From positions 1 through 64,000 of the forward strand of contig JAIELX010000056.1 in the NCBI GenBank assembly GCA_019752635.1: a stretch of 64,000 bases of DNA, in the 5' to 3' direction. Positions 8,569-17,021 of this stretch are shown piece by piece. A model generated the notes under the pieces. The model searched no databases. It was not told the DNA's origin and worked only from the letters and a program-made list of their open reading frames with translations. Source of the DNA: Candidatus Obscuribacterales bacterium. GTDB lineage: Bacteria; Cyanobacteriota; Vampirovibrionia; Obscuribacterales; Obscuribacteraceae. Each line of letters begins with the position of its first letter. The first letter of the stretch is position 1. The position numbers and the translations under genes are program-made.

Positions 8569-11271
8569 ATGAGAGCTGCATACAGGCTGGTGTTAGGCGT
8601 TGGTGTCGCTACCACGGTCTCTCTCTGCGCCCTTTCGCACTCGGCAACAGCGGCGGATTCAGCGCCAGATAATGCCGCGAAGGATGTCCCCGTGACCGCC
8701 GCTGCCGTTGAATCCGCAGACGCGCCCCCGACGGCTCCGGCAGTCAAGAGGGTTGGTCCGTGGGAAGAAGTCAATGAGAGAATGAGCCGCATCGAACGGC
8801 GAATTGTCGAAGCCGTGTCTGCTGGTCGCTTGCCATCGACGGAAGCCAAGAATCTCCGCAACGAGCTGGATCGCATTGCGGAAATGCAAGCTGTTTTTCG
8901 CGCACTGCCTGTTACGACTGCAAACTGGCACAATCAGGCTCTCAACTATGAGTTGGATCAGCTTACTGAGGGGTTGGAGCGCTCCATGCACGATCGCGAT
9001 ATCGTGCCGGCCGATTTGGAGTTCTTGAAAGACGACACGCTGCGCCGAATCGATAGTGCTGCGCGGCAAGGGCGGTTGACTACCAATGAAGTTGTCACTC
9101 TAAAGCAAGAGCTTAACCGCATTACCGCGCTTGAGCACATGCTTTTGAAGCAACAGGGCAAACTTACTTACACCGATAAACTGATGTTGGCAATCGATCT
9201 CGATCACCTTAGCGCTTCGTTGCGCAGGCAAATGGCCGAGCGCACAATTAAACCTTTTGATGTGAATGAAGCCATTGCTGCAGTTGAAAAAAGGACGGAA
9301 GACGCAGTCAAATCAGCCACCATTGCCGGTGACGTCGCTGCCGCCATTAGAGGTCAGCTGGCGGAGATTAAAGCCAACGCGGCCAAGAATGGAGACGCAA
9401 GCAAGTCGAACGACAGCAAGAACACCATCGCCTTGGGGCTGTGGATCGAGAGCGTTTCCAATCGGCTCGACGAACAGATTCAGCGAGCCAAGAAGATGGT
9501 GCCGGATTTTGAAGAGCGTTCCCGGATAGATGATGCGCTTATTGCGACTGCTCTAGTTGACGGACGACTCAACCCGATGGAGGCACTTGAACTCAAGGAA
9601 GATCTTGAGTTCATACGGGCGGAATACGCCAAGCTGAAGGCTGCCGGCGCGCCGAAAGGCGAGGAAGAGTTTGCCTTTCAACTTTCACTGGCACGCTTGG
9701 AAGGTCTTATTGATCGGCAATTGCATGGACCCAGCATGATGTGGTCTGGAATTCCCGCGTTTCACGCGCACCTGGATACTCGAATAAAGGAAGCTCTAGC
9801 TGCAGGGCGCTTAACTGCTGACGAGGCGAAGGTTCTCGACTCCGATTCTGACTTTCTTGCTGCCAAAATGCGCGCTCTTGGTGGTTTGCCCCGCATCAGG
9901 GAAACCGCCACTGCGCTAGACCTGGCCATCGGTCTCCAGCAACTGTCGGCGAAGGTCGACAAAACAATGAAGGACAGAAGCATGGTGGCCGCCGATATTG
10001 ATTCTCTGCACAGTGCAATCGACCAGCGAATAGGCGACGCGCTGATCACGGGCAAGCTCAATTTGGACGAAGGCAGATCGATGTCCGAGCAGCTGTCGCA
10101 GGTGGAAACGCTTCGAGATCATTACAAGAACAGTGATGCTGAGTTGACTCCGCGTGAAAAGTGGCAGATTGCGTACGAATTGCAGGAAACCGCTTCTGAT
10201 CTGGAAGAACTGGTTCATGACCACCCGGCTTTGTTTCCCGGTTTGGAAGTCCGTCGAGCGCAGATAGACGAGATGGTGACAGAGGGGCTTTCGTCCGGAC
10301 GGTTTACGCTTGCTGAGGCTGAATCGGTTCGTTCCCTGATTGCGTTGAATCAGGACAGTGAGAAAGCTCTGCGTGGTTCCGGCCCCGGGTTTACAGCGCA
10401 GCAGGCGGTGGCGTTGGTAATGGGCTTGGAAAGGCAGCACGCTCGATTAGAGCGTCAGTTGCGTGAACGGCAGATTCCGACATCGGATTTGGTGGCAAAG
10501 CAAGGACAGGTCGAACGGAAAATTGCTCACTTCTTCTCTCTTGGATATCTCACACCTTCTGAAGCAGAGACACTGCGATCGCAATACAACTCGGTGGTCA
10601 CCTCATTGCGTCATATGCGTGGTGCCGGTGGCGGGCTGAGCTACGGCGAGCGGTTGGCATTTCTCTACGGTCTGGAGCGACTTAGCGCAACTGTTGAACG
10701 CAGTGCTCGCACCGTTCCTCTGCCGCTTCCTAATGTCGCTGTTGCGCACAAGGAACTTGAGACTAAAATTGGCACGGCACTGGCTTCCGGCAGACTTCCG
10801 GTGCAGGAAGCAATGGATTTGAAGGGGCTGGTGGACGAACTAAGCCTCACGACATCGCGCGCTCGAGCGAGCGGCGGTGGTTTAAGCTATCCTGAAGCCC
10901 TTGTTGCGGTGGTTGACGTGCAGCGATTGGGACGACGCTTGCAGCAGAGAATAGCAGCGGTAAAACAGCCGTTGCCCGACATTGATGCCAGGCAAACGGA
11001 CCTCGAAAAGAGAATTCAGAGTGCGAAAGCAAGCGGCAAGATCAACGCCGATCAGTCAACCTGGCTGCGCGGTGAATTGGATCGAATCGCCGAAGGTGAA
11101 GTTGCATACAGAATGTCGGAGGAATCGCTGAACTTCATGGAAGCGATCAACCTGGTTCAGGAGCTGGACCGGGTAAACAAAAGGCTGGAGCAGCTTGTTC
11201 GTATGAACACCGAGAAACCGAAAACTACTGCAAATCAGAAAACCAACTCCAAGACAAAGAAGAATCTCTGA
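8569..11271 (+). CDS. exported protein of ten ~82-residue helical repeats
   Basis: A 900-residue protein starting at ATG 8569, eleven bases after a GGAGG ribosome site; the longer open frame from 8395 has no such support. Residues 1-30 form a Sec signal peptide ending near SATAADS. The rest is a regular tandem array: a helix-turn-helix core of the form aLasGRLt..EA..Lr.eL recurs at about residues 85, 165, 250, 330, 411, 493, 575, 656, 739 and 821, a period close to 82 residues. The copy at 250 is degenerate (SATIAGDV). Between cores runs a second helical pair with an E.L.LA..L..L motif. The C-terminus is Lys/Thr/Asn-rich. The polarity of the loop (Gly, then Glu four to five residues on) recalls a non-canonical EF-hand, but Ca2+ ligands are not complete. 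Probably periplasmic or surface; no named family recognised. Confidence 0.85.
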   Translation: MRAAYRLVLGVGVATTVSLCALSHSATAADSAPDNAAKDVPVTAAAVESADAPPTAPAVKRVGPWEEVNERMSRIERRIVEAVSAGRLPSTEAKNLRNELDRIAEMQAVFRALPVTTANWHNQALNYELDQLTEGLERSMHDRDIVPADLEFLKDDTLRRIDSAARQGRLTTNEVVTLKQELNRITALEHMLLKQQGKLTYTDKLMLAIDLDHLSASLRRQMAERTIKPFDVNEAIAAVEKRTEDAVKSATIAGDVAAAIRGQLAEIKANAAKNGDASKSNDSKNTIALGLWIESVSNRLDEQIQRAKKMVPDFEERSRIDDALIATALVDGRLNPMEALELKEDLEFIRAEYAKLKAAGAPKGEEEFAFQLSLARLEGLIDRQLHGPSMMWSGIPAFHAHLDTRIKEALAAGRLTADEAKVLDSDSDFLAAKMRALGGLPRIRETATALDLAIGLQQLSAKVDKTMKDRSMVAADIDSLHSAIDQRIGDALITGKLNLDEGRSMSEQLSQVETLRDHYKNSDAELTPREKWQIAYELQETASDLEELVHDHPALFPGLEVRRAQIDEMVTEGLSSGRFTLAEAESVRSLIALNQDSEKALRGSGPGFTAQQAVALVMGLERQHARLERQLRERQIPTSDLVAKQGQVERKIAHFFSLGYLTPSEAETLRSQYNSVVTSLRHMRGAGGGLSYGERLAFLYGLERLSATVERSARTVPLPLPNVAVAHKELETKIGTALASGRLPVQEAMDLKGLVDELSLTTSRARASGGGLSYPEALVAVVDVQRLGRRLQQRIAAVKQPLPDIDARQTDLEKRIQSAKASGKINADQSTWLRGELDRIAEGEVAYRMSEESLNFMEAINLVQELDRVNKRLEQLVRMNTEKPKTTANQKTNSKTKKNL

Positions 11272-11293
11272 CAGAGCGCGGCTGATCTATTAC

Positions 11294-11383
11294 ATGCTGC
11301 GGCTGTCGATGCTTGCAGCGTCTGCCTTCATGGTGGCTGCTGCTTTGGTTACTTTTGTACTGTTGACCATCGTAAGTAGCTAG
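11294..11383 (+). CDS. possible 29-residue membrane micropeptide
   Basis: A short frame directly after the repeat-protein gene encodes 29 residues, almost all hydrophobic after a short MLRLS head: a single membrane helix ending in IVSS, then tandem TAG stop codons. Such composition (Ala, Val, Leu, Phe, Met; one Arg) is typical of bacterial one-helix micropeptides. There is no clear ribosome site, so translation would need coupling to the gene ending 22 bases upstream. Could be chance. Confidence 0.3.
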   Translation: MLRLSMLAASAFMVAAALVTFVLLTIVSS

Positions 11384-11404
11384 TAGAAACTTTGCATACG
11401 AAAG

Positions 11405-11770
11405 ATGGTGGCAATCGCTGTGACGCGCGGTAAGAAAATTAAAAGAGATCCGTTCCTTGTTGCAGTTTGCGAGGCGGTTCATGCGCGTCGCGCGCTCCTC
11501 GGAATTTCCCAAGAGGAATTGGCTGAGCGCTCCGGTCTGCATAGGACATACATAAGCGATATCGAACGTGGTGCGCGTAATCCTACTCTCAAAACGCTTA
11601 GCCGGCTTGCGGTGGCTCTTGAGATGTCCGCGTCTCAACTGGTTCTGTTAGCTGAAGCTCAGCACCCGTCGCTGATTCCGGAGCCGGATGTTACTGCGCC
11701 GATCTCAGATAGTGGTTTGTCGTCCCGTTCCGATGTTCCGGAACAGGCTCCACCGCTGTTTAGTAACTGA
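11405..11770 (+). CDS. XRE-family transcriptional regulator
   Basis: A 121-residue DNA-binding protein. Residues ~20-75 form a classic Cro/C1-type helix-turn-helix: LLGISQEELAERSGL (helix 2 and turn), HRTYISDIERG (recognition helix) and NPTLKTLSRLAVAL. The last ~35 residues are Ser/Pro-rich with no ligand or protease domain, so it is a stand-alone regulator of the small chromosomal type. ATG at 11405 with a weak GAAAG just before it. Its nearest neighbours are an exported repeat protein upstream and a convergent acyl-CoA synthetase; the target is unknown. Confidence 0.9.
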   Translation: MVAIAVTRGKKIKRDPFLVAVCEAVHARRALLGISQEELAERSGLHRTYISDIERGARNPTLKTLSRLAVALEMSASQLVLLAEAQHPSLIPEPDVTAPISDSGLSSRSDVPEQAPPLFSN

Positions 11771-11789
11771 CGCTGGATTTAACCTCAGT

Positions 11790-13382
11790 CTAATTGACTT
11801 GCTTGACGCGACCTTGCCAGTGCTTCTCTCGTAAGCCTTTCTTGTATATCTTTCCTGAACCCGTCTTAGGCAGTTCGGTGTGAAACTCCACCGCGCGTGG
11901 TGCTTTGTAGCGGGCTAGTCTCTCACGAATGAATTCTATGATTTCATTTTCTGTTGTCGACTCGTAACCTGCGCGTTTTACTACCGCTGCTTGAACTGCT
12001 TCGCCCCACCGTTCGTCCGGCACCCCGAAAACAGCGCACTCCTTGACGCTCGGGTGTTCATACAAGACATACTCTACTTCGGTGGAAAAGACATTTTCGC
12101 CACCACTTATGATCATGTCTTTCTTGCGATCGACAATGTTGATGTAGCCATGTTGATCCAAGACCGCTAAATCACCTGTGTGAATCCAGCCGTCTCTAAT
12201 TGTGTCGGCTGTTGCTTGTGGTTGCTTCCAATAGCCTCTGGTGATGGTTGGACCGCGCGCGATTATTTCGCCTACATCGACTCCGTTGCGGACGACGTCG
12301 CTGCCGTCAGCGCGTACAACTCTCACCTCCGCGCCAATATAGGGACGTCCTGTTTTGCTTCGTATTTCGATTTGCTCCTGTTCGCCCAGGTGCATGTGCT
12401 CGTGTTTTGGCAGGCTCAGCGTGAGAAAGGGGCTGGTCTCCGTCATTCCGTAAAGCTGAACGTACTCGCATCCGAAAGTCGAAATGGTTTTCTTCACCAC
12501 TTCCGGTGCAATGGGGGAGCCGCCCGTCAGGATGAGGCGCAGAGATTTGTAGCAAAATTCCTCGACACGCGGGTCATGTAGCAATGCATTGAGCATGGTG
12601 GGAACGAGAACTGTTACGGTTACCTTCTCCTCCTGGACAGCCTGAAGCACTTCTGCCGCGTGAAACTGCGAAATGAAGACGTGTTTCGCCCCTACCCAGG
12701 TCATCGCAAAAATAGACCAGGCATCTGCCAAATGGAATAGAGGCGCGGCATGGATCCAGGTATCGGCATCGGAAAGTCGCAGCTCGGAGATTGCTCCGAT
12801 GGCATTGAAGGCGACATTGCCATGACTGAGCATTACCCCCTTTGGTCGCCCCGTTGTGCCACTGGTGTAGTAAAGATGAGCGAGGTCATCCGGTTGAATC
12901 CAGGGAAGGTCGATTGGAAATTCGCCGTTTCCTTCGTTTGCAAGTTGTTCGTAGTCAATGTCGTTGGCTCTGCGGTCTTCCTGCCGGGCACTTTCCAGCC
13001 AGACCACATGTCTCAAGTTGTTTTTGCCTTCCAGCAATTCCCTCGCGCATGCAGTCAGTGCGCCATGCACTAGCAGGACTTCTGCGTCTGCATCTGCAAG
13101 AATATCGGCGATTTCCACCACGCTTAGGCGATAATTTAGTGGCACCAGAATGATGCCCGCGATCGCACAGGCGTAATACATTTCCATATACTCATGACAG
13201 TTGACGCTGAGAATTGCCGCTACGGAGCCCTTTTTCAAGCCGCACTTCTTGCGCAACATCTTCGTCAAATTGGCGATTCGTTGACCGACTTGCCGATAGG
13301 TGAAGCGTTTATGATGATCAACTACCGCTTCCCTGTCGGGCCATAGGGAGAGCGCCTTGCTCAGGGAAAGCCAGAGATTCAT
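11790..13382 (-). CDS. long-chain acyl-CoA synthetase (AMP-forming)
   Basis: A 530-residue member of the adenylate-forming superfamily, which activates a carboxylic acid with ATP to an acyl-AMP and then forms the CoA thioester. Seen motifs: the P-loop-like YYTSGTTGRPKGVMLSH (~170), the YGMTETSP region (~315), the GWIHTGDLA and DRKKDMIISGGEN core motifs (~405-430), and the C-terminal catalytic Lys in LPKTGSGKIYKK. This fits fatty acyl-CoA ligases of the FadD/AlkK type; chain length is not readable. ATG at 13382 has AAGGA ten bases upstream. It is the likely source of substrate for beta-oxidation enzymes such as the acyl-CoA dehydrogenase at 53546, but is not linked to it. Confidence 0.92.
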   Translation of the reverse strand: MNLWLSLSKALSLWPDREAVVDHHKRFTYRQVGQRIANLTKMLRKKCGLKKGSVAAILSVNCHEYMEMYYACAIAGIILVPLNYRLSVVEIADILADADAEVLLVHGALTACARELLEGKNNLRHVVWLESARQEDRRANDIDYEQLANEGNGEFPIDLPWIQPDDLAHLYYTSGTTGRPKGVMLSHGNVAFNAIGAISELRLSDADTWIHAAPLFHLADAWSIFAMTWVGAKHVFISQFHAAEVLQAVQEEKVTVTVLVPTMLNALLHDPRVEEFCYKSLRLILTGGSPIAPEVVKKTISTFGCEYVQLYGMTETSPFLTLSLPKHEHMHLGEQEQIEIRSKTGRPYIGAEVRVVRADGSDVVRNGVDVGEIIARGPTITRGYWKQPQATADTIRDGWIHTGDLAVLDQHGYINIVDRKKDMIISGGENVFSTEVEYVLYEHPSVKECAVFGVPDERWGEAVQAAVVKRAGYESTTENEIIEFIRERLARYKAPRAVEFHTELPKTGSGKIYKKGLREKHWQGRVKQVN

Positions 13383-13439
13383 GATCTTGATATCCTTCGG
13401 TAGTTGGAGTTGTCGGAATTAGGCTGCTATTGTAATGGC

Positions 13440-14633
13440 ATGCGGATGCTAATTCTTTCAACGGGGCTAAGATCTCTGCGGTTTCAAGCGCTTATATGCA
13501 GCTTATCTCTTTTGGCGGGCGCGTGCTCGTTGGCTCCTGCTGCGGCTAAATTCGCCACGCGGGCGACCAGGCAGGTGCCGATAGTACGGTTGCTAAAGAA
13601 TTTAGAGTACAAGAGGAACGACTTGGGAATGAGCGCCACGGACAAGGCGCTGGTGGACTTTCATATCGGGCGTTTACATGCCATGGCATATGCGCTGAAG
13701 GTAGAGCAGGCGGCCACTGACGCTCAGGCTTATCCAAACTCGCGTTTCGAGCTGCCTGATTTCGGCGACGAGCCGGATCATTTGCAATTTGAAGTTATTG
13801 CAACAAAAGACCCTAAGAAACGGGCTGCGGCGATGGCTCATTTGAAATTGGCGATCGAGCACCTGCAGAAGGCGGCGCAGGCTGATCCTCAGTTTCTGCC
13901 GGCACAGTTAGGGTTGGCATGGTGCTTAGATCAAAGCGGTCAACGCGACAAAGCTCTGCCTGAATATCGAAAAGTTTTCAAACTGGCTTATGAATCGGAA
14001 CGCACCGCCCCCGGAGGCATGGTGAATTGGTCCATGGCGGTGGAAACAGCAGAGTACTTGACTGCAATCCTTGATCCGGTGAAGAGTTCCAGGGAACTGA
14101 GCGACATTAAAGCGAAGACCGCCGAGCTTGAGAAGCTGCCCCGGTATGTAACGCCTGTTGTAATTCCCTTGCGCGATGATCTCACCATTGATCAGGTGCT
14201 TGTTGATCAACGTGTGCAGTTTGATTTGGACGGACGAGGCAAGCACCTCTACCGCAATTGGATCTCGCCGGACTCCGGCTGGTTGGTGTTCGACACCGAC
14301 CAGCAGGGACAAATTGATTCCGGGTTGCAACTTATTGGTAGCGTTAGTTTTTGGCTTTTCTGGCGCAACGGCTACGAAGTGCTGGCTGCGTTGGATAATG
14401 ACCGGGATGGCTGGCTCGAAGGTGATGAGCTTGAGCATTTGGCTATCTGGCAGGATGCCAATGCCAATGGCTTGAGCGAACCCGGTGAAGTGAAAGGGCT
14501 GGATCATTGGGGCATCGAAGCTTTGTCTACAACAGGGCGGCATCATTGTGCAAATGTGCTTGTGAGTTCTGAAGGGGTTCGACTAACCTCCGGTCGGACT
14601 CGCCCCTCCTGGGATGTAACACTGCAGCGCTAG
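13440..14633 (+). CDS. exported TPR protein with C-terminal EF-hand-like loops
   Basis: About 397 residues. The N-terminus has a basic head and a hydrophobic run ending ALICSLSLLAGACS, a signal peptide that may be a weak lipobox (Ala-Gly-Ala-Cys). Residues ~95-190 carry a TPR-like helical pair (QFLPAQLGLAWCL, RDKALPEYRKVF). The C-terminal ~130 residues contain a beta-rich segment (SGWLVFDTDQQGQID) and two Ca2+-loop-like motifs, DNDRDGWLEGDE and DANANGLSEPGE, spaced about 20 residues apart as in dockerin- or EF-hand-type pairs. Start: ATG 13440 was preferred because it places the signal peptide at the N-terminus; the frame is open from TTG 13404. Its stop overlaps the convergent membrane-protein gene by four bases. 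Probably periplasmic. Confidence 0.75.
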   Translation: MRMLILSTGLRSLRFQALICSLSLLAGACSLAPAAAKFATRATRQVPIVRLLKNLEYKRNDLGMSATDKALVDFHIGRLHAMAYALKVEQAATDAQAYPNSRFELPDFGDEPDHLQFEVIATKDPKKRAAAMAHLKLAIEHLQKAAQADPQFLPAQLGLAWCLDQSGQRDKALPEYRKVFKLAYESERTAPGGMVNWSMAVETAEYLTAILDPVKSSRELSDIKAKTAELEKLPRYVTPVVIPLRDDLTIDQVLVDQRVQFDLDGRGKHLYRNWISPDSGWLVFDTDQQGQIDSGLQLIGSVSFWLFWRNGYEVLAALDNDRDGWLEGDELEHLAIWQDANANGLSEPGEVKGLDHWGIEALSTTGRHHCANVLVSSEGVRLTSGRTRPSWDVTLQR

Positions 14634-15538
14634 CTCAGTCGATCGCCTTCGACGGGAATCGCTTCCGGCTGTGGCTCAAGTTTCAGCTTCTCTCCGTCTG
14701 TTTCCGCCGTGATAGTTGTTTGTTCCGGTTCGTTTTGCTTTAGTCCTTGCACCGCCTGTGGTGAGCCATATTTTGCGGTCCAGTCCACAGTGCTCAATTT
14801 CTTACAGATACGCGACACGCAAATGAAACAGACAAGGAACGCCAACGCGTGTCCGGCGGAGAAAAGAAGGAAGTTTGTGTAAGAGCCCCAAGCGTTGACC
14901 GTTTGCAGCATTCCCGGTGCAATCAGTGCCGACGCCACTATGTAGCGGGACAACACGCTCTTCTCTAAGCCGTTTTGGACACCAAATTTTGACAGCGTTC
15001 CAAAGATTCTGAAGGCAACCAAAGTGGTGTACAGTCCTGCTGCACAGTACGAACCAATGATGACACCAGTGATCAATAATAAACCACCGGACTTCATGAA
15101 GACCTGATAGTTGTCCGGACCGGATTGAGAGATTAAGAACAGCATGTGTGCGATTGGCGCGAGCACCAGTCCGGCGAGGTAGAACGCCGGCGACCCTGCG
15201 AAGAGGGTCGAAACTGCCGCCTGGATGGGACCAATGGGGTATGTGCCTTTTGAAACTTTCTTAAGTACCGCATGCAGTTTGAACAAGACGTATAACCAAT
15301 AAATGAATACTGGTATGGTGAGCAGTTCCGGATAAAAATTGTAGAACAGGTCACCGGTCTCAATAATGACTGCCACTGCAAGATTGGCGACCAGCGCGAT
15401 GACGGCCAGAACAATACCCGGCCACGCAAGGGGCCAGCCCGGTCCGGGGTAAGCTTTTGTTGGTTCGCCGTTCGAAACTGCCGACTGTGGTAACTTTTCG
15501 CCTTCCAAGAATGACTCCTTGCTGTTTGAGGCTAACAT
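14630..15538 (-). CDS. multi-pass membrane protein, function unknown
   Basis: A protein of about 302 residues with six or so hydrophobic segments (for example WPGIVLAVIALVANLAVAV, LLTIPVFIYWLYVLF, FYLAGLVLAPIAHMLFLI, GLLLITGVIIGSYCAAGLY and the C-terminal LFSAGHALAFLVCFICV) and soluble ends. No transporter signature was recognised. ATG at 15538 was chosen because the open frame upstream of it overlaps the metallo-beta-lactamase-fold gene. It lies 34 bases downstream of that gene on the same strand. Confidence 0.75.
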   Translation of the reverse strand: MLASNSKESFLEGEKLPQSAVSNGEPTKAYPGPGWPLAWPGIVLAVIALVANLAVAVIIETGDLFYNFYPELLTIPVFIYWLYVLFKLHAVLKKVSKGTYPIGPIQAAVSTLFAGSPAFYLAGLVLAPIAHMLFLISQSGPDNYQVFMKSGGLLLITGVIIGSYCAAGLYTTLVAFRIFGTLSKFGVQNGLEKSVLSRYIVASALIAPGMLQTVNAWGSYTNFLLFSAGHALAFLVCFICVSRICKKLSTVDWTAKYGSPQAVQGLKQNEPEQTTITAETDGEKLKLEPQPEAIPVEGDRLS

Positions 15539-15572
15539 ATCACATCGGCTTATTCGGGTGAAGATGTTGACG

Positions 15573-16082
15573 TCACGGCGTGTCTTCCATTCGCTGCACC
15601 AATTCACGCATTGCGATCTTCATTCTGTCGCTGGCTAGATACCCGCGTTCGCCGTGTCCCGGCAAGATCCATTCGAAACTATAGTTGAGTAAGGTTCGCA
15701 TCGACTCCGTTTGCGCTTCCCGGGAGTACCGGCAGAAGTCTCTAAAGGCATCCGGTCGGCGTGTTTGTCTGTTGAAGTACAGGTGGTCTCCTGTAAATAG
15801 AAAGCGGTTCTTGTAGAGCCCTACTATGTGCCCGGCTGTGTGCCCCGGCTGAGAAATAACTGTGAAGTCATCAATATCGAATGGTTCGTCGTCTTCCATA
15901 ATGATCTCGCAGTCGGGCATCGCCTCAATGTCGCGGCGGTGGATGATTCTTCGGGCGTTGAAGTGTTTTGCGTATCGGTCTGCGTCGGCAACGTCGTCTT
16001 GATGAGTGAGGAGGATGTGGGACAAGCCTCCTTTCGACTCAAAGCTTTTCACCAGCTTTTCTGTGTAACGAGGTGAGTCCAC
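15573..16082 (-). CDS. metallo-beta-lactamase-fold protein, apparently missing its N-terminus
   Basis: The 169-residue frame matches the C-terminal two thirds of a metallo-beta-lactamase-fold hydrolase: LVDSPRY, LLTHQDDVADA (the position of the HxHxDH metal motif), ISQPGHTAGHIVGLY, FTGDHLYF and LPGHGERG. The family normally has further N-terminal beta-strands. Reading upstream of the GTG at 16082, the same frame continues with the expected strand VIYFVEDTRGNW but is closed by TAG at 16125-16127, with no start codon between. No other frame upstream gives a recognisable N-terminus. So this is either a pseudogene, a frameshift or a sequencing error. The metal motif is also of the poorer HxDDxxD type. 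It precedes the membrane protein at 15538. Confidence 0.6.
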   Translation of the reverse strand: MDSPRYTEKLVKSFESKGGLSHILLTHQDDVADADRYAKHFNARRIIHRRDIEAMPDCEIIMEDDEPFDIDDFTVISQPGHTAGHIVGLYKNRFLFTGDHLYFNRQTRRPDAFRDFCRYSREAQTESMRTLLNYSFEWILPGHGERGYLASDRMKIAMRELVQRMEDTP

Positions 16083-16511
16083 TAGCCAGTTTCCGCGAGT
16101 ATCCTCGACGAAGTAGATAACGTCCTATAAGGTTTATACCCGAAAAGCGCTTGAGATGCTCAGCAATCCGGTTTCGGCGATCGTAGACTGCGTTGCGCGC
16201 TGCTTTGCAGTGTGCATCAAATACGGTGACTTCTCCGAAGCAAGGTATTAACAGACTTGTTATGGTGATTCGGCGTTCCTTCATCGCTTCGGTCCGGGGA
16301 CTAACAGACTTGTTGTGGATGTCGCTCTAAAATAGGGCGTTCTAATCGCGCGAAATTTTCGGGAACATTTGTTGAAAACTGCCGTCGCGCGAAGCTCTAC
16401 ATGCTTTTCCTAATTGTGTATGTGGTTACCTTGTGTGTTGTGATCCATAGAGTCAATTGCATGATAGGTATTGGATCAGCTCAATAGCTTGGAGTCAGGA
16501 GGTACCCTTCG
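16083..16511. other. intergenic region with a 17-base direct repeat
   Basis: About 430 bases between the damaged metallo-beta-lactamase-fold gene and the zinc-ribbon gene. The part next to 16082 holds what appears to be the decayed 5' end of the former gene. The sequence TAACAGACTTGTTRTGG occurs twice in the same orientation, at 16249-16265 and 16302-16318, one mismatch apart. Its role is unknown; it could be an operator pair or the scar of a rearrangement. No other gene seen. Confidence 0.5.
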
Positions 16512-16817
16512 ATGTTTGAACACAAGACCCTTAACTGTCGCGATTGCCAAAAAGATTTTATTTTCACCGCAGGAGAACAAGAATTTTTTGCGACTAAAGG
16601 ACTAAGCAACACACCAAAGAGATGTCCAAACTGCAGATTAATGTCTAGAGTCCATCGTTCCGGTAAAGCAGCCGATACGGTTTCTCAAGTCACATGCGCA
16701 GACTGCAACGCCGTAACTCTGGTTCCATTCCGCCCGAAAGGCACGAAGCCGGTTTACTGCAACGCCTGTATGAAGGCTAAGCAATTGGATGAAGCCAAAG
16801 AATTGGCCTCGATCTAA
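16512..16817 (+). CDS. zinc-ribbon protein
   Basis: A 101-residue protein with three CxxC pairs: CRDC (9-12), CPNC (~38-41) and, in the second half, CADC (~62-65) with CNAC (~83-86), giving two zinc ribbons. The N-terminal half (LNCRDCQKDFIFTAGEQEFF..KGL..TPKRCPNCR) matches the probable zinc-ribbon family found in many bacteria; the second half resembles the CxxC-x(n)-CxxC group that accompanies it. The role is not known, but such small ribbons bind nucleic acid or protein. A perfect AGGAGGT lies before ATG 16512, which suggests high expression. It is followed by an intrinsic terminator at 16991. Confidence 0.88.
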   Translation: MFEHKTLNCRDCQKDFIFTAGEQEFFATKGLSNTPKRCPNCRLMSRVHRSGKAADTVSQVTCADCNAVTLVPFRPKGTKPVYCNACMKAKQLDEAKELASI

Positions 16818-16990
16818 TCCCGAAGACACTCACCACGCTTTCTTTCCCGTTTTTCTTGATTTCGTCTTTGAAGTCTTGGTGCTGGCTCCTGTAGCGGCCA
16901 AGAACTAACAAAGTTTCAAACACGGACGACAAGTTTGCTCAACTTCCGGCTCCTGGAGAGGTCGTTGTGCGGTTAGAAGAAGATTTTTCC

Positions 16991-17021
16991 CGAGTTCGCC
17001 TTTTGGCGGGCTCGTTTTTTT
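16991..17021 (+). terminator. intrinsic terminator after the zinc-ribbon gene
   Basis: Stem CGAGTTCGCC / GGCGGGCTCG (ten pairs with two U-G) closed by a TTTT loop, followed at once by seven T. It ends transcription from the plus-strand zinc-ribbon gene, and its T-run overlaps the stop codon of the convergent metalloprotease gene. Confidence 0.85.

Noticed and set aside
11272..11404. Short region considered as a terminator
   Set aside because: No hairpin with a T-run; a micropeptide frame is the only feature.
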